A stretch of 64,000 nucleotides of DNA from Podarcis raffonei (GCF_027172205.1 NC_070607.1:2242001-2306000), one strand, 5' to 3'; positions 46,501-55,351 are shown, counted from the stretch's first letter. The notes: generated by a model not told the origin, from the letters alone. A program made the numbers and translations.

Positions 46501-49500
46501 TTTAAAAGATGGGACAGCAGAATTTGATATAATGGTGACCTCTAGTTATTCTAGAACTGGAAGCAGAAGTTTTTGTAACACTAAAAAGGGAACATCAAAA
46601 CTTACCAATACAACCAAACCATGCTTTCTCAGAATTTTTGTTTGCGTAACTACAGTCATCCACTAGAACAGTGTTTCCCAAACTTGGGTCTCCAGCTGTT
46701 GTTAGACTACTATTCCCACCATCCCTGACCACTGGTCTTGCTAGCTAGGGATTCTAGGAGTTGTAGCCCAAAAACAGCTGGAGACCCGTTTGGGAAACAC
46801 TGCACTGCACAGGCTACACAAACTGTGCATCCCCCCCACATTCTCACAACTGAGCAAGTTTAAGTTTTAGATAAATCTAAACCATTGGATACATCACAGC
46901 ATGTTTTCGAAAACATCTTTTTGCTTCCCTGCAGACACAAGTGATCCATACGAGCCTTCCTGGGAGTAACAAGTTCTACACCCTGGAATGCTCTCTGGAA
47001 AATAGCAAGCAGGCTGAGAAACGTACTGTCACTCACTGCTCCCATCTTCATCAAGCAAATGGATTGGAAGTCACATTCCAGAGAAGTACAACTTCCACAA
47101 CAGTTGGGTGGAAAAATATTCTGTAATTAACACCTTCCAAAGCATTCAAAATTAGGGCTGCCACCTTTTTACCAGTACCACTCTTTTGTATTCTAGTCTG
47201 TCATGCAGAAATTAAGCAGGCAAAGGTTTTCCTGGGATAGTGAAGCTTTACCAAAGTGATTACTGCACGCCAGGCTGCTGATTTAACACCCAGGAGTAGG
47301 GCCAGTAAAAAGATGGCAACCCTGACAATGTTTTGCGTACTCAAAGCAATTATCTCCACTGGAAGCTGGAAGAAAAAAGTAATGTCACAAAGTACACTTA
47401 AAGCCAGAAATTAAATCTGATTCTGATTACACAATGGCCCAGTTCAGATGGAACATATTCAGCCCAACCAACTATGGATCATTGGAGCCGGAACAAGAGA
47501 GGTCCTTGACCTCCTGGTTCTCCCCTAATTGCACTGCCTTTTCTTGCACACCTGGTGGTGTTTTCGAAAGAGACACCAGAAACCCACAAGTATCGTTGCC
47601 GTGAGCACTAGCTATAACTGCAGCATGTGCCCTTTTCCACCCTTGACATAAAAGGAATATTCTCAAAGCAGTTTACACAGCTAAAATTGGACGGCCTTAA
47701 AAAAAAACTTTCACTCTACAGTTTTATCTTCCAGTTCCTTCCTTAAAGAGGATACTCCTGGTGTCTCATAGGCTTCACCAAGCAGATGGTATCAGCTGCT
47801 CCTGGCTTCTGGAATTTTCAGAGACAGCTGTTGAAGTGATGCAAGAAGTCCTCCCTCCAGATTTCCTGCTGTTGTTTTGCCAGCCAGAAGGGATCACAGG
47901 GGAATTGCCTCCTTGCCCTGGAAGTGTGTCACCAGGCCTGTTTCTGTTCTTTAAGTGCAAATATAGGACACTAAAATACAGACCTCTTCCAAGCTCAGCT
48001 TCAAAAGCAGCACTGTAGCCAGAAGACTGGCTGTTATCTGGAAAGCTGAAGTCAAATAATGGTAACAGTTCCTTGAAAGGGAGGAGAGAAATGGGGCGGG
48101 CAGTTGCCAAAACACAAAACTGTATGTTCTCAGCAGAGGGAATGCAGCTCTATGGAGGCTATGCTCCACTCCTGGCAATGGCTAGATTAGAGAGACTGAC
48201 AAATAGTTGATTGTACCTTTGTTTACTCAGCGTATCCATTAAGTTAAGTAAATTCCCTATTTGAAAGTGCAGAGCAGCCAAGAAGCATTTCAACATTATC
48301 AGCAACACAAAGGAGAAAACCTAGCAAACCTGTTGTGATCAGGCCCCACTTGGGTGTATTTATATTCTCCTTGAATCTTCTCTTTTTGGAAAAACTGGTT
48401 CAGGCGTGCCTTGGCATTTTCTAAGGTCCAATTCCCATGAAGACTAGCATTTAAGTCTACTTCTTCTGACTCCAAAGTCTGATGGTAAGAAACAAATGTC
48501 TTGTAATTAAAGTTTACAAGGGCCACTCTTAACTTTGTTACATGTCAGTATTAGAAGAAACAGGCTTTAAGATTTCTGGATCATCTTGTCTGCAAGCTAA
48601 GATAAGCATTTCCACAGTAAATTAAACAACTTTAATACTATGACTAAACCATTAGATCTGTGTATTGGAGACTCCACATGTTCTGATAGGCAACCCCTGA
48701 GAATCTATTTTGTAATATGCCCAGAATTATTCCACTATCCCCCAAATATAGCCGTAGATTAAAGGAAGCGTAACAGTAACAAAAGTTACTTCATATGCTA
48801 ACCAAGAAGATAAAAATATCAAATATTTGAGCTTTACCTGCAGAATAATCTCACATAAATTCCACCCCACCAAACAAGCATATGGAAGTATCTTCTATGT
48901 ATCAACCGACCTGGAACTATAACGTGTACTGAACTTATCTTAAAGGGGGGGGGGGGGGGGAGAGAAACAACCCTTACTGCCTGAGCCTCCTGCTCCTCCT
49001 TCCTGGAATAGTAATCCTTCAGATTAGCTCCGCGGTCCCACTGAGTTACCCCATAGCCAGAGCTTCCAACTCCAGAAGAAGGAACACCATCTATCAGGGA
49101 AGAGAAGAAAGCGAAGTGTTTCCTAATAGCTGTAAAACACATGCTGTGAGTACATTTTAATAGAATTCCCCAGAGTCTCACCACCTCTGTCTTCGCAACC
49201 TCTTGATTTATAAAGCACCAAGAGTGTAACGTATATAAGGCATGTAAGACGCAGGTGTTCAACGCCTTACCTACTTCTGTTTTGAGAGCCAGATGAGGAG
49301 GAATCGGCCCTCCCAAAGGTGTAGTAAACCCATCTGCACCTTCTTCTGTTCCAGCCACTTCTCCATCACCAGCACCCACAGCTCCCGCCTAAGCAAGAAC
49401 AAGTATTTTGTGAATTACAATGTTGCTTTCCTCAGAGTCCCCAATCCCCAAATGTGACCCAGACTCTGCTAAGTATTTTCCTTTCATAGTCAACTTAAAG

Positions 49501-50889
49501 AGCTGCAAAACTGGGGTGGACTTACTTTTAATTTATTTTTTAATCTGCCATCCTTTCCAAAGGAGCCCCAGGCAACAACAAGTGATAAAACAATAAAGAT
49601 AATGCAGATTGGAAAATATTTTAATTTAAAAGTCTTGTACGTTTACATGTCCTCCACACATCGGGCTCTGCATTCCTATGTGCCTCAGCTTTCTTTTCTT
49701 TTAAGAACGATTCTAACCCTTAGAAAGTGGGTGGAAAGACAAAACCTCCAATGTTAGTCAGACCCAGAGCAGACTCACTGAAATCAGTTGACATTACTAA
49801 CTTAGGTTCGTTCATTTCAATAGATTTACTCTGAGTAAAACATAGCTGGATACAATCTTCAAATATCATCCACAGTAATAAACTATGCCAGTTTCACAGA
49901 CATAGCAACTTTGCACAAGTATTTTGTGAGTTCAGTATATGGCCTTCCTTGCAGCAAATTTTTGGAAAAAATGCAGCTTACATTTGGTTTCCAGGTAGTC
50001 ACTCGATCAGACCTAGACACACTTCATATGCTTTCAGACCATATCCTGGTCCTTGACAGTAAACCTAGCCTTGATTATAAAATCATGACATACCACATCG
50101 CATATCCCCCAGAACAGAAACACTTACTCCGAAAGCTGGGATTTCTTCACTTTTGATTTCATTCACTCGAACCAGGTAATTGAGGAAGTCCCTTGCTGCG
50201 TTGGTCTGGGCGTCTTTCTTGTTGGTGGAGTTGCCCATGCCAGTATAGTTGAAGCCTGTCACCCGAACCTGCAATGAGTGGATACACAGGCTCAGGAGGG
50301 AAAAACATGGGAAGTCTCAACACCATACCAGCTCAAGCAAATTCCATTTCCAACTGACTTCAAGTTGGAAAACGAAAAGTGCAAAGGACAACTGGGCATG
50401 CTGCTTTTGAGACTTCTTCAAGTGAGAGGATCGAAGGGCAAAACATACAGCAACTTACGTTTACAATGAACAACTCCCATTACCTGTTTGCCATAAAAAG
50501 TACAATCTAAATCAGGGTGTGGATGTCCAGCTGCAGGTGCCAAGTGGCAATGGGGATGGAGGACAGTTTTGGTGGACGAAGTAGGGTGTGGGCTTGGGCT
50601 GCTTAATGCAGTCTCTGGAGAGCACCCAAAAGCGCCTGGTGCTAGACAAGAGATGTCACTGGCCCATGCAACGTGTTGCCCATCCCAGCTTTAGGAAACA
50701 TTCTTTTCCCAGCACACTTGCATGAGCACATGAAGACAAAGCAAAGCTGCTTTGAGCTCCTCAGACACAGGCTCTCACCTCACACATGAACTTCTGTCGG
50801 TTTTTGTTGCCCACAGCACGGATTTCGTAAGCTGGGGTGATCTTCCGCTTGCCGCACCAAGCATACAGGAAATTCTTCACGTCCCCCAT
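22858..50889 (-). CDS. DHX9: ATP-dependent RNA helicase A (DExH-box helicase 9), complete
   Basis: Coding exons, 5' to 3' on the minus strand: 50779-50889, 50128-50268, 49271-49388, 48978-49090, 48330-48478, 44479-44525, 40636-40772, 39149-39238, 38884-39045, 38658-38735, 37483-37674, 36569-36710, 36075-36157, 34888-35044, 34066-34166, 32446-32659, 32140-32234, 31975-32048, 30592-30744, 29502-29662, 28459-28570, 27925-28086, 27641-27768, 26695-26924, 25664-25779, 24988-25188, 22858-23122. Total 3732 nt, 1243 aa (human 1270), every phase consistent. The enzyme unwinds dsRNA, RNA-DNA hybrids and DNA using NTP, mainly in the nucleus, and bridges RNA polymerase II with coactivators. Domains: two dsRBDs, a transactivation segment, the DEIH helicase core, HA2/OB domains and an RGG tail. 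Start ATG is in the [12 protein letters not shown] context, identical to human. Confidence 0.98.
23656..23741. mobile_element. Short palindromic MITE (copy 2)
   Basis: An 86-bp near-palindrome from 'catagctgtcaacgtttcc' to 'ggaaaagttgacagctatg'. It is the same family as 15634-15721. A 6-bp direct repeat 'caataa' flanks it (23650-23655 and 23742-23747). It lies in DHX9 intron 27. Confidence 0.82.
23890..24290 (-). repeat. Old CR1/L2-type LINE fragment
   Basis: Phrases such as 'gggatttaaaggtcaaaacc', 'agcaccttgaactaggcc' and 'ggggaggtgcaaccccatcc' are familiar from reptile LINE copies. No intact frame is present. Strand and family are tentative. Confidence 0.45.
24988..29662 (-). CDS. DHX9: DHX9 exons 21-27: HA2 / ratchet and OB-fold region
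   Basis: Residues about 786-1156 cover the winged-helix and HA2 ratchet ([40 protein letters not shown]) and the OB fold ([20 protein letters not shown]). The region closes in the C-terminal helix [20 protein letters not shown]. Strong identity to human throughout. Several donors here are weak (GTACTA after exon 21, GTTAGC after exon 27). Confidence 0.95.
27276..27438 (+). mobile_element. Tigger-like MITE, decayed
   Basis: It runs from 'caggtcgaaccttggttcg' to 'ccaaggtacaact', with body 'ttcgagaaccagaacactca' and 'ttccgggttt' as in the copy at 14454. A TA is present on the left. It lies in DHX9 intron 24. Confidence 0.6.
28940..29370. repeat. Old retroposon fragments in DHX9 intron 21
   Basis: 'tactggactacatggaact' and 'tggctgttgcattgtggacc' resemble pieces of CR1/L2-type copies. 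They are degraded, with no clear boundaries. Confidence 0.3.
30592..34166 (-). CDS. DHX9: DHX9 exons 16-20: charged insertion and RecA2 domain
   Basis: Exon 16 encodes the Lys/Asp insertion [17 protein letters not shown] typical of DHX9. Exon 17 has [13 protein letters not shown] (motif IV region). Exon 19 contains motif [12 protein letters not shown]. Exon 20 contains motif [10 protein letters not shown], at about 762-769 with both arginine fingers. Exons: 34066-34166, 32446-32659, 32140-32234, 31975-32048, 30592-30744. Confidence 0.96.
33412..33617 (-). mobile_element. CR1-type LINE 3' end
   Basis: 'aatagaattgtagagttgga' followed by 'catccctgacagatggcc' and 'gaacagctcttactgtcaga' is the reverse complement of a typical sauropsid CR1 3' end. 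The ATTCTAT-like terminus is at the low-coordinate side. It lies in DHX9 intron 16. Confidence 0.7.
33645..33997 (+). mobile_element. Full-length Sauria SINE in DHX9 intron 16
   Basis: The tRNA-like head 'gggacgcaggtggtgctggg', B-box 'ggttcgaatcc', body and '(cctttac)n' tail are all present. A 9-bp target duplication gcatgcatt lies at 33634-33642 and 33998-34006. It lies antisense to DHX9, and its tail is about 60 nt from the exon 16 splice donor. Confidence 0.93.
34250..34540 (+). mobile_element. LINE 3' end with (ATT)n tail
   Basis: 'ctgtgaaatgccctcccacc' to 'gcccagagtggctggggaga' and 'gggatataagtaataaatta', then (ATT)n. This is a very common lizard LINE 3' end (L2/CR1-group), and the short coding remnant resembles a reverse-transcriptase C terminus. 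A sister copy is at 43330-43580. Confidence 0.7.
34888..37674 (-). CDS. DHX9: DHX9 exons 12-15: RecA1 domain of the helicase core
   Basis: Motif I (Walker A) GATGCGKT has its catalytic lysine at about residue 419. Motif Ia is in [13 protein letters not shown], motif II is DEIH at about 513-516, and motif III is SAT at about 545-547. All residues needed for ATP binding and hydrolysis are present. Exons: 37483-37674, 36569-36710, 36075-36157, 34888-35044. Confidence 0.96.
35243..35385. repeat. Old hAT-like repeat fragment
   Basis: 'caggggtggggaacctgtgg' to 'aacatctgcagggccacagg' resembles reptile copies with CAGGGGTGGGGAACC-type hAT termini. The right end 'ccacaggttgttatcccc' is a weak inverted match to the left. 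Confidence 0.45.
37861..37880. repeat. (TG)10 microsatellite
   Basis: A pure TG run in DHX9 intron 11. Confidence 0.9.
38658..39238 (-). CDS. DHX9: DHX9 exons 9-11: transactivation (Pol II-binding) segment
   Basis: Residues 273-382. The motif [17 protein letters not shown] places tryptophans at 334, 341 and 344. They correspond to human W332, W339 and W342, which are known to be needed for RNA polymerase II binding. Exon 9 (39149-39238) is more diverged from human. Exon 11 leads into the helicase core ([10 protein letters not shown]...). Confidence 0.92.
39410..40440 (+). mobile_element. 1.03-kb element of the CCGTATTTTTCG family
   Basis: The termini 'ccgtatttttcgttccatag' and 'ctatggtgcgaaaaatacgg' are inverted repeats flanked by TA on both sides, which fits Tc1/mariner-type integration. 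The interior is GC-rich, with repeated and inverted blocks ('gctgcttacacgagtgtaag' occurs twice) and no transposase frame. The long open frames inside are compositional. It lies in DHX9 intron 8. Confidence 0.8.
40636..48478 (-). CDS. DHX9: DHX9 exons 6-8: second dsRNA-binding domain
   Basis: Exons 48330-48478, 44479-44525 and 40636-40772. Residues 162-272 include [20 protein letters not shown] (alpha1), [16 protein letters not shown] (beta strands) and the RNA-contacting [20 protein letters not shown]. The tiny 47-nt exon 7 is isolated by introns of 3.8 kb on each side. It carries VKKPAR where human has IKQLGR. Confidence 0.94.
40980..41090 (-). mobile_element. tRNA-Lys-type SINE fragment, split by an L1 derivative
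   Basis: 'aatcatagaacattggaaag' to 'tgcagtgcaggaatattttg' matches the body and tail of the copy at 51188. It has no tRNA head here. The L1 derivative at 41091 inserted at its edge. Confidence 0.55.
41091..43211 (+). mobile_element. Internally deleted L1, non-autonomous, with 19-bp target duplication
   Basis: Perfect direct repeats taagattatctcagccaag flank it (41072-41090 and 43212-43230). It has a GC-rich 5' UTR-like start (about 0.9 kb), then a 203-codon frame (41999-42610) with ORF1-like coiled-coil character ([15 protein letters not shown]). A short block near 42672-42810 resembles the L1 ORF2 C terminus ([20 protein letters not shown]), followed by a T-rich 3' UTR and an AATAAAG A-rich tail. 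The endonuclease and reverse transcriptase are absent. At 2.1 kb it is about a third of a complete L1. The ORF1 and ORF2 assignments are by resemblance. Confidence 0.75.
43330..43580 (+). mobile_element. LINE 3' end with (CTA)n tail
   Basis: 'accctgtggaatgccttccc' to 'agagtggctggggcaaccca', then 'caataaattactactacta'. It is the same family as 34250-34540. The tail is a (CTA)n microsatellite at about 43543-43580. Confidence 0.7.
43908..44237 (+). mobile_element. Full-length Sauria SINE in DHX9 intron 7
   Basis: Head 'gggacgcgggtggcgctgtg', B-box region 'ggttcgaacgcc', and a body with a short internal deletion. The 12-bp target duplication tacccatgtact lies at 43896-43907 and 44235-44246, its last copy overlapping the tail. 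Confidence 0.92.
46669..46802. mobile_element. hAT-like MITE with long inverted ends
   Basis: 'cagtgtttcccaaacttggg' and 'cccgtttgggaaacactg' are inverted repeats, extending to the 'ctccagctgtt/aacagctggag' blocks. The CAGTG terminus and 134-bp size suit a hAT MITE. The flanking 8 bp agree only partly (cactagaa / cactgcac). A related half-copy is at 58145. Confidence 0.65.
48945..48960 (+). repeat. G16 homopolymer
   Basis: Sixteen consecutive G on the plus strand. The DHX9 transcript would carry C16 starting 17 nt after exon 5. Confidence 0.85.
48978..49388 (-). CDS. DHX9: DHX9 exons 4-5: linker between the dsRBDs
   Basis: Residues 85-161. An acidic, fast-evolving segment ([16 protein letters not shown]) precedes conserved [15 protein letters not shown]. 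Exon 5 then carries [20 protein letters not shown]. This linker is the least conserved part of the N terminus relative to human, as expected. A G16 tract lies 17 nt beyond exon 5's donor. Confidence 0.92.
49755..49857 (+). repeat. Old retroposon fragment
   Basis: 'tttactctgagtaaaacatagctggatacaat' resembles a common vertebrate retroposon 3' end ('cttctgagtagacatg... aggattg'). A better-preserved relative is at 62723-62812. Confidence 0.4.
50128..50889 (-). CDS. DHX9: DHX9 exons 2-3: first dsRNA-binding domain
   Basis: Residues 1-84. The alpha1 segment ([20 protein letters not shown]) is in exon 2 (full exon 50779-50920, including 31 nt of 5' UTR). Exon 3 holds the loop and alpha2 signature [20 protein letters not shown], whose KKDAQ..A pattern is the dsRNA-contacting KKxAK-type motif. 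This matches human almost residue for residue. Confidence 0.95.
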
Positions 50890-51187
50890 GGCAAAACTGG
50901 ATGGAGTAGTGCAGCCCCTACTGCGGGAGGTTGAAAAACATACTTAAAGCACTAGGACATAGACTAACTTTCTTTCTCCAGAGCAGCCTTCTCCAATTGG
51001 CCCTCAAGTATTCTTGAACTATAGTTCCCAGGAGCCCCAGGCAGCACAAGCGGCAAGACTAGAGGCCAGATGTCCCCCATTAGCTATAATGACATTTTCC
51101 TTTTGTTAGGAGGACACAAATAGAAGCCACTGACACAAAACAAGAGGGAACTCAGGACTCTGAAAGCATTGGCCACACTGAGATATA

Positions 51188-51324
51188 ATGCTACAATAAA
51201 AGAGCTGGAAGGGACCAAGAGGGTCATCTAGTCCAACCCGCTGCAATGCAGAATATTTTTGCTCAATGTGGGACCCATGACCCTGAGGTTAAGAGTCTCA
51301 TGCTCTACCGACAGAGCTATCTCA
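51188..51324 (-). mobile_element. tRNA-Lys-derived SINE with CR1-like tail
   Basis: On the minus strand it begins 'tagctctgtcggtagagcat' and 'gagactcttaacctcagggt', close to tRNA-Lys (CTT anticodon in place), with a B-box-like 'catgggtcccac'. The body contains 'gttggactagatgaccctct'. In better copies the tail reads towards 'attctatgatt', as in CR1. Other copies are at 40980 and 59789. It is a SINE, not a tRNA gene. Confidence 0.7.
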
Positions 51325-51526
51325 CATTTAGCACAGCCTCCCCCAATGTGGTACCCTCCAGATATTTTGGACTGTGGCTTCTTTATCAGCCCCAGTCAGC
51401 ACAGTCCACACTATTTCAAGCTCAGCTACACGAGAGAAAAGACAACTTATTTCCATAGTTGTTATCCCACTCTAAATTCTATGTTTCTATCCTTACATTG
51501 CTGACGGCAATAGTTAAGTATTTACT

Positions 51527-51531
51527 ACTAC

Positions 51532-51568
<37 letters not shown>

Positions 51569-51690
51569 GATTTATTTATTTGTAATCCGGCTATGTCCTT
51601 GACAGGGAGTCAAGGCGGCTTACAGATGAAACAGGAACACCTGAGGCTGCAACACAGGCCGCTCTAGCTTTATTAAAATATAAAGGTGGT
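51527..51690 (-). mobile_element. LINE 3' end, minus strand, with (TTA)n
   Basis: A (TTA)n run to about 51567 is followed by 'gatttatttatttgtaatcc' and 'gggagtcaaggcggcttaca', a common lizard LINE 3' terminus seen in reverse. It lies in DHX9 intron 1. Confidence 0.5.
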
Positions 51691-52165
51691 ACAGAAATGT
51701 AATGAATAAAAAAAATAAAAATAAATTGCCGCCGTCCCGCTTCCAACTCTACAATTCTATGTATCGAATCCAAGCACTGGATTGGACGGAGGCGACCGCC
51801 GTTCCATTCCTAGTGCGCTTGCGTGGCTTCCCCCCAACAGCCCAAACTAAACCCGGAAATCAGGGGTCGTTTCACGACTCTGCCTTCTCGACTCTATGCA
51901 TGAAACCGGACGCCAACATAGCAGGGAACACAAATGCGCACGCGCGCCTGGCTCCCGCCCACCAAACCAAGCAGCTCTACTGCGCATGCGGTTTCCCACT
52001 CCATTTTCCCCGACGCCTCGTCGCGCCTGCGCAGTCTCCTCCCTCCCCCTGCCTCCCCAGCCCGTTTTTCTCTCCACGGCGCCCCTGCCCTCATACCCAC
52101 ACGTGCCAATTATTATTAAAAAAAATGAAATCCTGCTAAATGTAACCTTGTCCTGCGCCGGGTAC

Positions 52166-52260
52166 CTCTGCCTCAGCCCCTTGCCAGCATAGGAGCTTCC
52201 TCTGCCCGTCAAGCGGCTCCCGCTTCGCCAGGTCCGCCGCCGCTCGCCACAAAGAGGCCA
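52166..52260 (-). other. DHX9: DHX9 non-coding exon 1 (inferred)
   Basis: Human DHX9 has a non-coding first exon. Here a minus-strand donor 'gcagag|gtaccc' at 52166 closes a GC-rich segment just downstream of a YY1-type element, and exon 2 has a good acceptor at 50921-50922 ('cctcccgcag'). The start position is estimated, not seen. Confidence 0.5.
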
Positions 52261-52270
52261 AGATGGCGGC
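52260..52270 (+). promoter_or_regulatory. YY1-type element (AAGATGGCGGC)
   Basis: An exact match to the well-known YY1 core with extended flanks (ccAAGATGGCGGC), at the upstream edge of inferred DHX9 exon 1. Confidence 0.6.
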
Positions 52271-52923
52271 GCCTCTGCGCCTGCGCACTTAGGGGAGGTG
52301 ACGGGCAGCAGCCGAGCCACGGAGAGAGCGAGCGCCCCAAGCGGATGGAAGCGGCACTTCAGCCTAGAGCAAAAGCGCGGAGCCGCTGGGAGACTGGGCG
52401 GCGCGCAAGCATGTTTTTATTTCATTTGCATGTGCATCCTTTGTTTGTTCAAGGATTAACCGAGGGCAGAGTTCTACGAAACTCTAGAGAAAGCCAATTC
52501 GCTTTGCTGCGTTTTCACTTTTAGTTGGCACTAAGGAAGGTGGTCACACTGTTTATGTTTCAAGCACTCACTCAGGGTTTGTTTCCTTTTGGAAATGAGG
52601 CACAGTGGAGACTGTGGTGTTTTTATGATATATGGTTTACTTATTTACATACATGCAACTTGAGCCTGCAGTGGAGGGCTTCACAGCATCAACACCCCCA
52701 GTGGCAGAGCTTCATGAGCACGGGGGGGGGGGGCGGCGGAGAGCAGGCGAGGGCAGGGCTGGCGCACATCCTGGGGCATGGCCTGTAGGGGCGTGGCACC
52801 CCGCGCGGACGGGGGGGGCAGCTGCGAAGGCACCCCACCGGGATCGCGCTGCTGGGGGTGGTGCGCTCCCCCCACATCCCTCTTCCTCCGCCAGTGAACA
52901 CCCCAAGGGGGTCTTGTTTCAAC

Positions 52924-53506
52924 TGTTAACGGAGAAATCCGAGGGCTCCCTTGGACAAGAAAACAAGGCCACCAGCCAGGAATACCAGAGCAAAACAGCA
53001 GCCAGTCGGCTTGGTCTTTATTGGAGACTGTCGCTACAGGACTCCCACCTGCCACCAGGTGAAACAAGATGGAAGCCCAGAACAAAAGAAGACCCCAACT
53101 TTTATTAGTTGCTAATCCCCCAAACTACACCCCTAGAACTACATCATGACTACATCATTGACACATCACAAAAAGGAGGGGTTGAGGGAGGAGTTGTGGA
53201 GGTAACCTGAGTATCTTGTCACCTGGCTGGTTCCCCCTTTCCCCCTCCCCATGAGTCATTTCCAGGGGACAAAGGGGAGTTGGCAGTTTCCTGCCCCCAG
53301 AAGGAAGATCTGATCATTGTCCTTTGTTCCAGTCCATGTTGAATCCACTCCCATATGCAAGTCCTTCGTGACCTTGATGGTCTTCTGTCTGGGACCATCA
53401 AAGTTGTCATGCCAACTGGGTAGGGCTCCTGTGTATGTGCTGGTACAGTTAAAGGATTATGGCCATCCTGTATCAAACCATCCCCCTTTGATAGTCCTTC
53501 CTTCAT
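52924..53506 (-). mobile_element. LTR-like fossil, family uncertain
   Basis: On the minus strand this about 0.58-kb stretch looks like a solitary LTR of an endogenous retrovirus: a polyadenylation signal followed by a pyrimidine-rich and GT-rich stretch, and edges of the TG...CA type. No internal retroviral genes lie beside it and no clear target duplication was found. It is an old relic with uncertain ends. Confidence 0.3.
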
Positions 53507-55216
53507 GGAGTAAAATAAAAGTAAATTCGATGTATGGTTGATTTACTATGAATTTTTAACAGAAACGTCGTGTATGTCGTGTGTGAGTGTGAGTGTGTGT
53601 GTGTCGTGTTTGTACAAACCGAATGATTGTGGGGGGGAGGAGGGTTCCTGCAACACTCCCATAGCCATAGCCTTGGATTTATACAACCACTGTGCTCTAA
53701 CCCTCTCTCCAGCTCGCTGCCTTTACCAGCCTGCAACCTTTCCCTCCTCCAGGTCACATCAAAGCCAACTCTAAAACAGTAACAATGGGTTTTGTTCAGA
53801 GCTGGAGGAGGAGACCCACCCATTTGGCATCTGGCATTTTTCGCTTTCTTAACAGCCCATCACCTTTCCCTTTGTTCTCTCCCAGGCAATTACCTCATGA
53901 GTATAGGGAGTGGTGGAAGCTTCAGCTCCCTCAATATTTTGGAGCAAGGGGCTCAGCACCCCCTATACTGAGGGGGCTGCCCCCTGCCACCACAGGGCCC
54001 CATCCCACCACCCTGCCGCCAGGTGAGTGCTAGGCAACCAGGCGGGACACTCAAGGGTGAACATCACACTCTGTGTGCTCAGTCCCTTGTGTGCCACATC
54101 CCCTCTCTGCCCTTTGAGTCAGGCTTGACTCGGGGATGAAACTGCCACAGCCGGGAGCCTCTCTCCGCTGCTGCGGTGGAGCTGCACGCGATGCAGCCCA
54201 GTTGAGGAGAGGGGTGGCGGCTCTCTGCCACCGACTCTCCACTCCGAGGAAGCTGCCTCGGCTGGAGCCAGGCTCCGATGGGAGCCGGAAGCGGGGTGCC
54301 CCCAGTGGATGGCAAGTTGGGTGGGTCTGGCGGGGTTGGGGGGGGCGTCATGTGTGTAATGTCATGCACATGTGACACACTCCACCCCAATGTTGGGTGC
54401 AACTCAGGACACCTGCTCATGAGGCAGCTAGTCTGGCTTATATTTAACCCGTTACTGGATCCAGGGGTTTGGGAGGCTTGATTAAATTCTAACACTTACT
54501 GAGTTCAGGAATTTAGGGGAGTCTGGCACTCCTGAGCTCTTAACAAAATGTTTGCATGGCAAAATCAGTCAGGGTAAGCTGTGTCAACCTGCTAAAGTAA
54601 AAACAAGACACAAATCCATTTTTTTAAAAAAATCTGCATTTTTCAGGAGGGGAAGAGTCTCAAACAATGGTTTCCCTAACACCATTCTCTCAACCAGTGT
54701 CCCAAATTGTGGTACAATATTGTCTATTTTAGGCTTAACAAGGAATATGAAAGCCTAGCATCACCTGTGCATCCAGTAAAGTGCCATGATAATTTTGCCA
54801 GCTCTTAGGGTGCTGCAGGACTTGGAAGATATTTCTTACTCCACATTTGTTGCAACTTGTTGGACAGAAACACACAGCTGAAGGGTTTTCTTAAACTGCA
54901 TTTCTCACCTAATGAAGGGCAGGTGGCCAGGGGGCGGCAGACAAGATTGAGAAGGCCAGGCTTGCTATCTGGGAATAATTTATTGCAAGACAGGCTCAGA
55001 AGAGAGGCTGACAGGGCAGTGCTCGCCACCTACACCTTCATCACCAATGAACTATAGCAGGTCCTGGACAATTATAATTTACTTTCATGGTCCTGTCCTT
55101 ACTTACAAGTGGCCTAAAACAGCTGCTCATCACCAACAGGCCACACAAATTTATTGTGGCACTTCAGTTTCTGTTACAATTTGTGTGGAGCAGCAGTTTC
55201 TGAACTATAATTAATG

Positions 55217-55345
55217 GAGACCAACTAAGTTTGTTATTACCAATAACAAAAACCAATAACTAACTTAGTTGGTCTCTAAGGTGCTACTGGAAGGAATTTT
55301 GTAAATTTTGTTTCGACTACGGCAGACCAACCCAGCTACCTACCT
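55217..55345. mobile_element. Short fold-back repeat
   Basis: 'gagaccaactaagtttgtta' is repeated in reverse as 'aacttagttggtctctaagg', followed by 'tgctactgg' and 'cagaccaacccagctacc'. It shares its terminal motif with the long fold-back element at 56716-57565. Confidence 0.6.
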
Positions 55346-55351
55346 CTATCC

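Larger units (their letters stand above)
51900..52420 (-). promoter_or_regulatory. DHX9: CpG-island promoter of DHX9
   Basis: A CpG-rich block with no TATA box. It carries several NRF1-type palindromes ('tgcgcatgcg' at 51981-51990, 'ctgcgcctgcgcac' near 52276-52289) and a YY1-type 'aagatggcggc' at 52260-52270. YY1 sites of this form usually lie at the start site of housekeeping genes, so transcription is inferred to begin near 52260 towards lower coordinates. Confidence 0.7.

Noticed and set aside
48834-49379. One long minus-strand exon of 181 codons
   Set aside because: It merges DHX9 exons 4 and 5 by reading through the intron; clear GT-AG sites at 49270/49091 and phase agreement support two exons.
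51256-51324. A tRNA-Lys gene
   Set aside because: The cloverleaf is incomplete at the acceptor end, mismatches are present, and the sequence continues into a SINE body. It is the head of a retroposon.
51847-52320. A 157-codon minus-strand frame in the DHX9 island
   Set aside because: It lies across the promoter and non-coding exon 1; Arg/Gly-rich composition from CpG content, with no similarity to any known protein.
53880-54500. A GC-rich block as a possible CpG-island promoter or exon between DHX9 and NPL
   Set aside because: CpG density is uneven, splice-bounded frames are absent and phrases are repeat-like. No gene could be supported.
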